Origin: Bacteroides fragilis
Lineage (GTDB): Bacteria > Bacteroidota > Bacteroidia > Bacteroidales > DTGW01
DNA length: 64,000 nucleotides
Direction of reading: 5' to 3'
Assembly: GCA_945889005.1 (NCBI GenBank)
Contig: CAMDBI010000004.1
Location: 1-64,000 of the forward strand
The position numbers were made by a program, and so were the translations under genes. Below the pieces are notes generated by a model. The model was not told where the DNA came from. It did not search any database and worked only from the letters and a program-made list of their open reading frames with translations. Below are positions 52,415 through 61,238 of this stretch, one piece after another; positions within the stretch are counted from its first letter, which is position 1, and each line of letters begins with the position of its first letter.

Positions 52415-52801
52415 ATGGAAAATATCAATTTTAAAACATCGCCCGAAACACCTTATTTTCCGGATGTTTTTTGTGATTATAAAACAGGTGTTTGTGAATT
52501 GTTGGGGGAGTCATATATGGAGGAAACGTATAAATTTTATACTCCTATTATTGATTGGATGAACGATTTTATTTCTGAAAGAAAAAGTATAGTTTTTAAT
52601 TTTAAATTAACGTACTTCAATACAAGTACATCGCGGATAATTCTCGATATTCTCGATATATTAAAAGTATATCAGGCCAATGGAGGTAATGTTACGATCA
52701 ATTGGTACTATCGCGAAAACGATCCAGATATGATTTACGAAGTAGAAGACTTTCAGAACGAAGCTGATGTTAAAGTCAATCTCATTCCTTTCGAGAAATA
52801 A
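52415..52801 (+). CDS. SiaC-like regulatory phosphoprotein (DUF1987)
   Basis: A 128-residue protein with a STAS-like fold. The start (KTSPETPYFPDVFCDYKTGVCELLGESY) and centre (FNFKLTYFNTSTSRIILDILDIL, residues 61-83) are typical of SiaC. The NTS (69-71) in the loop after the strand corresponds to the Thr phosphorylated in Pseudomonas SiaC, probably Thr70 here. Unphosphorylated SiaC binds and activates the diguanylate cyclase SiaD in that species; no such gene is in the window, so the effector here is unknown. It ends one base before the stop of the convergent trmD. Confidence 0.85.
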   Translation: MENINFKTSPETPYFPDVFCDYKTGVCELLGESYMEETYKFYTPIIDWMNDFISERKSIVFNFKLTYFNTSTSRIILDILDILKVYQANGGNVTINWYYRENDPDMIYEVEDFQNEADVKVNLIPFEK

Positions 52802-52802
52802 G

Positions 52803-53477
52803 TTACTTGAGTAGGTCTGGTCTTAGACGAGCAGTACGTTCTTCAGATTGATTGTGAAGCCAATCGTTTATTTTGGCAGTGTTGCCCGATAACAATATTT
52901 CGGGCACTTTCCAACCATTGAAATCTGAAGGGCGTGTATATACTGGTGGCGCAAGTAAATTGTCCTGAAAAGAATCGGTTAGGGCAGATGTTTCGTCGCT
53001 CATTGCTCCGGGTATAAGTCTGATTGTTGCGTCAACTATAACAGCAGCAGCTAATTCGCCTCCGGTTAAAACATAGTCGCCTATCGAAATTTCTTTTGTT
53101 ACCAAATAATCGCGTATTCGCTGATCAACTCCTTTGTAATGCCCACATAGTATTATTATATTATTATGCAACGATAGGCTATTCGCCATTTTCTGATTCA
53201 GTGTTTCTCCATCGGGCGATGTATATATTATTTCGTCGTAGGTGCGCTCCGATTTAAGCTTTTCAATTAAAATAAAAATGGGTTCTATCAACATAACCAT
53301 GCCGGCACTTCCGCCAAATGCATAGTCGTCGACTTTGTGATGCTTGTCGGTGGCATAATCGCGTATATTGTGTATTACTATTTCTGCAATTCCTTTGCTA
53401 CATGCACGCTTAATGATCGATTGGTTCAATGGGCCGTCAAACATCTCGGGCAATATGGTCAAAATATCAATTCTCAT
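52803..53477 (-). CDS. trmD: tRNA (guanine-N1)-methyltransferase
   Basis: A 224-residue SPOUT enzyme that makes m1G37 in tRNA, preventing frameshifts. Seen are [38 protein letters not shown], the knot segment [13 protein letters not shown] and [16 protein letters not shown], with [25 protein letters not shown] near the end. Complete. It is not with rpsP/rimM/rplS, as often in this phylum. Divergent from the RsmI-like gene. Confidence 0.97.
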   Translation of the reverse strand: MRIDILTILPEMFDGPLNQSIIKRACSKGIAEIVIHNIRDYATDKHHKVDDYAFGGSAGMVMLIEPIFILIEKLKSERTYDEIIYTSPDGETLNQKMANSLSLHNNIIILCGHYKGVDQRIRDYLVTKEISIGDYVLTGGELAAAVIVDATIRLIPGAMSDETSALTDSFQDNLLAPPVYTRPSDFNGWKVPEILLSGNTAKINDWLHNQSEERTARLRPDLLK

Positions 53478-53598
53478 GTCCGCAAAAATACAATACTTTC
53501 AATTATTCAGTAAAAAAAGTTTCTTTACTTTGTCTGAGATTTATTTTTTTACAATGTACAAAGTTTTGTAACTTGAACTATTTGTTTATCGATATATT

Positions 53599-54300
53599 AT
53601 GAAAGGAGTTCTTTATCTTATTCCGGTTTTTTTGGGCGACGATTGCACACTGGATCAATTGCCTTCGTTGAATGTGAGTATTATTAAGTCTTTAAAAGTG
53701 TTTATTGTTGAGGAAATAAGAACTGCACGTCGATTTTTGAAGAAGGTCGATAAGTCGATTGTAATTGAGGATCTTACATTTTTCGAGTTAAACGAACATA
53801 CTAAACCCGATGAACTTCATAGGTTTATTGATATTATGTCGAAAAACAATATTGGACTTATGTCTGAGGCTGGTGTTCCATGTGTTGCCGATCCGGGTTC
53901 TGCAATTGTGCGACTCGCTCATGCTCAGCAAATTAAGGTGGTTCCGCTTACTGGTTCATCGTCAATATTATTGGCTTTGATGGCTTCGGGTCTCAATGGT
54001 CAAAATTTTGCCTTTAATGGATATTTGCCTATAAAGAGCGATGAGCGTTTGAAAAAAATAAAGTTTTTTGAGAAAAGGATCTTTGCCGAGAAACAAACTC
54101 AAATCTTTATTGAGGCCCCATATCGAAACAATCAATTGCTTGCAGATATTGTTTCGATATGCGAGCCAAATAGTTTGCTTTGTATTGCTTGCGATTTGAC
54201 ATTGCCAACAGAATATGTCGAAACCCATACCATTTCGGCATGGCGTAACAAATTGCCCGATTTAAACAAAAAGCCTGCTATTTTATTGTTGGGCAATTAA
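53599..54300 (+). CDS. RsmI-like SAM-dependent methyltransferase
   Basis: A 233-residue tetrapyrrole-methylase-fold protein. It has LYLIPVFLGDD at the start, FIVEEIRTARRFLKK, GLMSEAGVPCVADPGSAIVRLAHAQ with the SAM-binding GxPxxxDPG, PLTGSSSILLALMASGLNGQNFAFNGYLP and IFIEAPYRNNQLL. True RsmI (16S rRNA C1402 ribose) has GTPxxxxD and longer N-terminal GNLxD; here the first motif is missing, so this is the short paralogue common in Bacteroidota. Substrate unknown, probably rRNA or tRNA. Overlaps the end of the FKBP gene by 3 bases. Confidence 0.85.
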   Translation: MKGVLYLIPVFLGDDCTLDQLPSLNVSIIKSLKVFIVEEIRTARRFLKKVDKSIVIEDLTFFELNEHTKPDELHRFIDIMSKNNIGLMSEAGVPCVADPGSAIVRLAHAQQIKVVPLTGSSSILLALMASGLNGQNFAFNGYLPIKSDERLKKIKFFEKRIFAEKQTQIFIEAPYRNNQLLADIVSICEPNSLLCIACDLTLPTEYVETHTISAWRNKLPDLNKKPAILLLGN

Positions 54301-55205
54301 TTCACTTTTTTTATTTCTACTTCGAAAATCAAGGATGTAAATGGCGGTATAATGCCGGTTGATGAGCCTTCGTCGCCAAATGCCATATTGGAAGGGAGAA
54401 TTACAACTGCTTTTTCGCCTTCTTCCATCCTGCCAAATGCTTCGTCGAGCCCTTCGACTACCTGCCACTCGGTACCATATACGTAAGAAAACGATTCTCT
54501 TCTTTTAACAGTTGAATCGAAGAATTTGCCATCGAGAAAACGGCCTTCGTATTCAACGATTAAGGTGTCGCCTTTTTTTACTTTTCGTCCATTGCCGGGT
54601 TTTACTTTGATGTAAATCATCCCCGATTCGGTCGGTTTTACATGTATTTTATTGTCCTTGATGTATTGCGAAAGCAATTCTTTTTCGTATTCGCCAAAAT
54701 CGTCAATCCATTTCAAAAATGCCGATTTCTCGTTTTCGTATTGTTGAACTGTCTGAATCGTAATAATCGTTATTTCAACTTTCATTGGACTTTCTGATTC
54801 GATAAATGTTGGTCGTTTGACCGACAAGGTTTTGCTAAAGAAATTGTCAGCCGAAATTATAAATAAACCTTTCTCGCCTTGAGCCAACATAGCAAAACAC
54901 TCTTCAATGCCTCCTTGATATTCTGAGTTTGTAAGTTGAAAACGCCTACGGGCCGAAAAAAATACTGAATCTTTTATTGTTTTATAGACAATATCAGCTG
55001 TAATATAATCGCCCGGATTGGGTTGGTATTCATTTTCTCCAACCGACAACAGTTTGAAATAAATGCCGCTACTCGTCTTTGAGTAACCGGGATACCTGCT
55101 ATCGGCACAAGCAGTGAATAGTATGAGAGTTGTTAAAATTACTAAAATTCGTATTTTGCAGAATACTAAATATTTATCGTGTAACTTTTGTCTAATATAT
55201 AACAT
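54297..55205 (-). CDS. FKBP-type peptidyl-prolyl isomerase lipoprotein, two-domain
   Basis: A 302-residue lipoprotein: after a basic start of about 20 residues comes a hydrophobic segment ending LILFTACADS, whose Cys is a lipidation site. Two FKBP-like domains follow. The first (about 45-140) is degenerate; the second (about 200-302) shows VKKGDTLIVEYEGRFLDGKFFDST, VVEGLDEAFGRMEEGEKAVVILPSNMAFGDEG and IIPPFTSLIFEVEI, with most isomerase residues. It resembles GldI-type and other periplasmic FKBPs. The true start may lie further in, as a 40-residue signal is long. Confidence 0.88.
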   Translation of the reverse strand: MLYIRQKLHDKYLVFCKIRILVILTTLILFTACADSRYPGYSKTSSGIYFKLLSVGENEYQPNPGDYITADIVYKTIKDSVFFSARRRFQLTNSEYQGGIEECFAMLAQGEKGLFIISADNFFSKTLSVKRPTFIESESPMKVEITIITIQTVQQYENEKSAFLKWIDDFGEYEKELLSQYIKDNKIHVKPTESGMIYIKVKPGNGRKVKKGDTLIVEYEGRFLDGKFFDSTVKRRESFSYVYGTEWQVVEGLDEAFGRMEEGEKAVVILPSNMAFGDEGSSTGIIPPFTSLIFEVEIKKVN

Positions 55206-55436
55206 CTAATTATCTTATATCTAATTTTCTTTACAATAATATTGAAAAATTTGGTTTAAAAAAATAAAAAATGCGCTGTTTATTTATCGAATTTTTGAAA
55301 TTGAGTATTAGCAGTAATTATTTATTTTTTATCCAGACTGTAGTGATTTTAAAAATTCACATAATCTGTTAACACATTGTTAATAATTAGGTCGATCAAT
55401 TAGAATAAGAAAAAAACTAATTCGGTGTATTTTTTG

Positions 55437-55444
55437 TATTTTTG
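55437..55444 (+). promoter_or_regulatory. -7 element of gyrB
   Basis: TATTTTTG fits TAnnTTTG and lies 35 bp before the gyrB ATG. The 55206-55436 stretch is AT-rich without other features. Confidence 0.5.
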
Positions 55445-55452
55445 CATGATAA

Positions 55453-57456
<2,004 letters not shown>

Positions 57457-57476
57457 TCTAATAACTCTGTAAACAA

Positions 57477-57529
57477 AAAGCCGCTAAGTAGCAAAGAAAA
57501 CTTGATAATCTTTGAAACTTAGCGGCTTT
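57477..57529 (+). terminator. Terminator of gyrB
   Basis: AAAGCCGCTAAGT (57477-57489) pairs perfectly with ACTTAGCGGCTTT (57517-57529), followed by GTTTTTTC. The stem begins 20 bp after the gyrB stop. Confidence 0.85.
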
Positions 57530-57687
57530 GTTTTTTCAAACATTCCTTTTTTATTAGCCAATTAGAATAAATTTTAATACTTGCATTTTTGTTTTTTTTA
57601 TAAAAGAACTTTTTTTATAAAGAAATGGCTGGTAATATTTTGAATGTAAATATTTTTTTTATAACATTGTTGTAAACTTCTGAAACA

Positions 57688-57936
57688 ATGAATACAATCA
57701 CTTTCAAAGGAGAATCGGAAAGAATACAAACTAATGGGAATTACACCAGTCTAAAAGTGATTGGTTTTTCCGATAAAATTGTTACCCCTTTAATTCATTT
57801 TGTTTATTTAGATGGCGAGAACGATGTTGAACCCATCGAATTGAATTTCACATACGAAATATTATATACTACAGAAATTTATTTCGAAACAGTAATAGAC
57901 CATGAGTGTACTATTACCTACCAATTAATTAATTAG
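57688..57936 (+). CDS. Hypothetical protein (82 aa)
   Basis: ATG 57688 to TAG 57936. The protein is acidic, without signal peptide or membrane helix, and alternates beta strands (SLKVIGF, PLIHFVYLDG, IELNFTYEILY, ETVIDHECTITYQLIN). I do not recognise it. It lies convergent with hydG, 7 bp from its end, and its amino-acid pattern looks coding. A small beta-barrel or single-domain protein is possible. Confidence 0.55.
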   Translation: MNTITFKGESERIQTNGNYTSLKVIGFSDKIVTPLIHFVYLDGENDVEPIELNFTYEILYTTEIYFETVIDHECTITYQLIN

Positions 57937-57943
57937 ATTTCTT

Positions 57944-59371
57944 TTAAAAGTACAAATCCCGTTCACCATTTTTAATTTTTTCCAGTCGAGCTCTAATTTC
58001 AGTTACATTGGTGTTGTTGCTGAGTATTTGCAAGTTTTTTTCAATGAGTTCCCAACCTTTTTGAGCAGTATGCTCCGGGGCATAGTCAACTAAGTACTCT
58101 GCCAAAGTAAGTATGGCGTTTGGAGAGCAAAAACGTTTTATAAAACCTGGAACCGAAAATTCCATAAAGTGTTCGCCTGTGCGACCACTGCGATAACAAG
58201 CTGTGCAAAACGAAGGAAGGTAGTTGTCGCCAATGAGCTCGTCAATTACTTCGTTGAGCGAGCGATCGTCGTTTATGCGAAACTGTTCGTTTTTTAATTC
58301 TTGCGATTTGATTTGTTTTTGATTGTATGCTCCAAGTTCGATTTTAGTGCCGCCATCTATTTGCGAAACACCAAAGCTCATGACTTCTTTACGGAGCTGA
58401 GCATTTTCTCGAGCAGTGAGTATGAGTCCTGTATAGGGTACGGCAAGGCGCAAAATGGCAATCAGTCGCGAAAATTCTGAGTCGCTCACTTTGTAGCGAG
58501 TATTGATTTCGACATCCGATGCTTCTTGTAACCTAGGAAATGATATAGTATGAGGACCAACATTGTAGCAGGCTTCGAGGTGATTGGTGTGACGAACCAA
58601 AGCCATTACTTCGAAACGCCAGTCGTAAAGCCCAAAAAGTGCGCCAATACCTACATCGTCAATTCCGGCTTCTTGTGCGCGATCCAATGCGGTTAGGCGA
58701 TGGTTGTAATCGCGCTTTTTGCCACCTAAATGATAAAAGCTATATGTTTCGGGGTGGTAGGTTTCTTGAAAAATTTGGTAAGTGCCTATTCCCGATTCTT
58801 TTATGGTGCTAAATCCTTCGATAGTTTGGGGAGCTGCGTTAATATTGACGCGGCGAATTTCGCCTCGTCCTTTCTTAACGCTGTAAGCTGTTGTTACTGT
58901 ATTTGCAATAAATTCGGGGCTATAATCGGGGTGTTCGCCAAAAACCAAAATTAATCGCTTTTGTCCATTGTCTTCCAACGATTCTATTTCTTTAATCAAA
59001 GCATCGGAATCGAGCGTGGTTCGCTTGGCTTGCAAATTGGTAACTTTGAAACCACAATATTGGCAATTGTTTACGCATTTGTTGCCTACATAAAGCGGAG
59101 CAAACAGTACAATGCGATTGCCATACACGGCTTCTTTGAGTTTGCGTGCACCGTCTTTAATTTGTTCTATTTGTTCGGGCTTATCTGCCATTAAAAGCAT
59201 GGCTGTTTCTTGCAAATTGAGCCGGTTTTTGGCCAACGATTTGGCTATAATGTCGTCAATCTGTTTGTTGTCGGGATTGGCAGACTGTAAAAAGTTTTTT
59301 ATTTCGGCAACATCGATAAATGGTACTTGAGGCTTGTCTTCTATTGTATATTTTTCGGGATAAAATTTCAT
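57944..59371 (-). CDS. hydG: [FeFe]-hydrogenase maturase HydG
   Basis: A 475-residue radical SAM tyrosine lyase that yields the CO and CN ligands of the hydrogenase H-cluster. The SAM cluster motif is C99-VNN-C103-QY-C106, then ILVFGEHP, RRVNINAAPQTIEG, YQIFQETYHPETY, DRAQEAGIDDVGIGALFGLYDW and PHTISFPRLQ. The C-terminal cluster is CTAC followed by 22 residues and Cys, which separates HydG from the thiamine enzyme ThiH. HydE, HydF and the hydrogenase are not in the window. It implies hydrogen metabolism under anoxic conditions. Confidence 0.95.
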   Translation of the reverse strand: MKFYPEKYTIEDKPQVPFIDVAEIKNFLQSANPDNKQIDDIIAKSLAKNRLNLQETAMLLMADKPEQIEQIKDGARKLKEAVYGNRIVLFAPLYVGNKCVNNCQYCGFKVTNLQAKRTTLDSDALIKEIESLEDNGQKRLILVFGEHPDYSPEFIANTVTTAYSVKKGRGEIRRVNINAAPQTIEGFSTIKESGIGTYQIFQETYHPETYSFYHLGGKKRDYNHRLTALDRAQEAGIDDVGIGALFGLYDWRFEVMALVRHTNHLEACYNVGPHTISFPRLQEASDVEINTRYKVSDSEFSRLIAILRLAVPYTGLILTARENAQLRKEVMSFGVSQIDGGTKIELGAYNQKQIKSQELKNEQFRINDDRSLNEVIDELIGDNYLPSFCTACYRSGRTGEHFMEFSVPGFIKRFCSPNAILTLAEYLVDYAPEHTAQKGWELIEKNLQILSNNTNVTEIRARLEKIKNGERDLYF

Positions 59372-59485
59372 TAAGGAATGTGGTTTAGGTAATTATTCTT
59401 ATAAATAAGCGAATATTAATGCGTGAAAAATACTTAATTACTTAAATTTACTTTTTTATATTGTTAATACATGATTTTTATCGAT

Positions 59486-61159
59486 TTATTTCGTTTTTTT
59501 AGTCGGTAAACTTTGAATATACTTTTTCGCATCTTCAGTAGCATCTTCAAAGCTGTTGAAAATATTGTGCCGCCCAATCATAAAATCTATTCGGTGGTTA
59601 TGCAGTTCGTTACGAACTTCGTCATTAACACCCGAAAGTATTACTTTTATTTTTTTAGATTGAATGTGTTTTATTACATCAGAAAAGCTTTTTATACCCG
59701 ACGAATCGATAAAAGGCACATGGCGCATTCGAATAATAATAACTTTCGATGTTTTTCTGAAGTCTTTCAATGTTTCCTGGTATTTTTTGGCTGCTGCAAA
59801 GAAAAATGGACCACGTATTTCGTATACTTCAATTTCTTTGGGTAATCCGGCATAATTTTCGTAAGTGTCGTTGCTTTCTTCTTCTTCGGGCGATAGTGCT
59901 TCGACATTGCTATATTTCGACATGCGTTGCATAAATAGCAATGCCGCCAGTACCATTCCCACTTCAATAGCCACAGTTAAGTCTACAAATACAGTTAATA
60001 AGAAGGAGGTAAGTAAAACTAAAATTTCGTATTTTGAACTGCGAAGAATGGCAAAGAAGGACTTGTATTCGCTCATATTGTACGATACAACAATCAATAT
60101 GCCTGCCAAGCACGATAGAGGTATGTGAAGGGCCAAATTGCCAAGAAAGAGCATGATTAGTAATAGTGTAATAGCATGTACTATGCCTGCAATTGGAGTT
60201 CGTCCTCCATTTTTGACATTGGTTGCAGTACGTGCAATTGCTCCGGTTGCCGGAATGCCTCCAAAGAAAGGTGTTACAATGTTGGCAATTCCTTGTGCTA
60301 TAAGTTCTGTATTGGATCGGTGCGTGCTGCCAATCATACCATCGGCAACTACAGCAGATAGAAGCGATTCTATGGCTCCAAGCAATGCTATTGTAAAGGC
60401 GGGTTGCATGTATTCTCGTAGCATATCTAAGCTAAAATGTGGAAATGTAAAAGTGAAATTGCTAGGTATGCTGCCAAATACTGTTTCTATAGTGTTTACA
60501 GGTATTTTAAAAAAGTAAACTAATGAGGTCACTATTAAAATGGCTACAATCGACCCAGGTATTTTTGACGTTATTTTTTTAAAATATACACCTATAAGTA
60601 TTGTTACAATTGTGATAACTAAGGCCCAATAATTTATTTCAGATAAATGAGTAAAATAAACATGCCATTTTTCGGCAAAACCTGCCGGCATTTTTTCGAT
60701 GCCAATACCCATTGCGTCTTTAATTTGTGTAGTGAAAATTACTACAGCAATGCCAGCAGTAAAGCCAACAATAAGAGGATGTGGTATAAATTTCAGAATG
60801 GTTCCAAAACGCAGTAGACCTAATATAATAAGCATTACTCCGGCCATGATGGTCGAAATAATTAAACCATCGATACCATATTTAATCAAGATGCCGTAGA
60901 CTATAACAATGAATGCACCTGTGGGACCGCCAATCTGTACGCGGCTTCCTCCCAGCAGTGATATTATGAAGCCGGCTACAACGGCCGTTATTAAGCCTTT
61001 TTCGGGCGAAACTCCCGATGCTACTGCAAATGCTATTGCTAAGGGTAAGGCTACGATTCCTACAATAATTCCTGCTAAGAGGTCGTTCTTAAATTCGGGT
61101 AAGCTGTATCCCCTGTTTTTTAGGACACTGAATAGTTTTGGGTAAAAAAGCGGTTCCAT
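59486..61159 (-). CDS. SulP-family anion transporter with STAS domain
   Basis: A 557-residue transporter starting at ATG 61159 (a GTG at 61165 would add two residues). The start PKLFSVLKNRGYSLPEFKNDLLAGIIVGIVALPLAIAFAVASGV-like segment, GSRVQIGGPTGAFIVIVY, and IANIVTPFFGGIPATGAIARTATNVKNGGRTPIAG are SulP hallmarks. About 12-14 helices reach to residue 430; the STAS domain (about 440-550) has FIDSSGIKSFSDV. It imports sulfate or bicarbonate; no carbonic anhydrase or sulfate genes are adjacent, so the anion is open. Confidence 0.93.
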   Translation of the reverse strand: MEPLFYPKLFSVLKNRGYSLPEFKNDLLAGIIVGIVALPLAIAFAVASGVSPEKGLITAVVAGFIISLLGGSRVQIGGPTGAFIVIVYGILIKYGIDGLIISTIMAGVMLIILGLLRFGTILKFIPHPLIVGFTAGIAVVIFTTQIKDAMGIGIEKMPAGFAEKWHVYFTHLSEINYWALVITIVTILIGVYFKKITSKIPGSIVAILIVTSLVYFFKIPVNTIETVFGSIPSNFTFTFPHFSLDMLREYMQPAFTIALLGAIESLLSAVVADGMIGSTHRSNTELIAQGIANIVTPFFGGIPATGAIARTATNVKNGGRTPIAGIVHAITLLLIMLFLGNLALHIPLSCLAGILIVVSYNMSEYKSFFAILRSSKYEILVLLTSFLLTVFVDLTVAIEVGMVLAALLFMQRMSKYSNVEALSPEEEESNDTYENYAGLPKEIEVYEIRGPFFFAAAKKYQETLKDFRKTSKVIIIRMRHVPFIDSSGIKSFSDVIKHIQSKKIKVILSGVNDEVRNELHNHRIDFMIGRHNIFNSFEDATEDAKKYIQSLPTKKTK

Positions 61160-61179
61160 CTGCACGTTGCATTAAAGTG

Positions 61180-61187
61180 CAAAGCTA
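61180..61187 (-). promoter_or_regulatory. -7 element of the SulP gene
   Basis: On the minus strand TAGCTTTG fits TAnnTTTG and sits 20 bp upstream of ATG 61159. Confidence 0.55.
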
Positions 61188-61238
61188 TATAAAAAGACAT
61201 GAAATTGTTCTCAGGTGTTTAAATGAATTTTATTTTTT

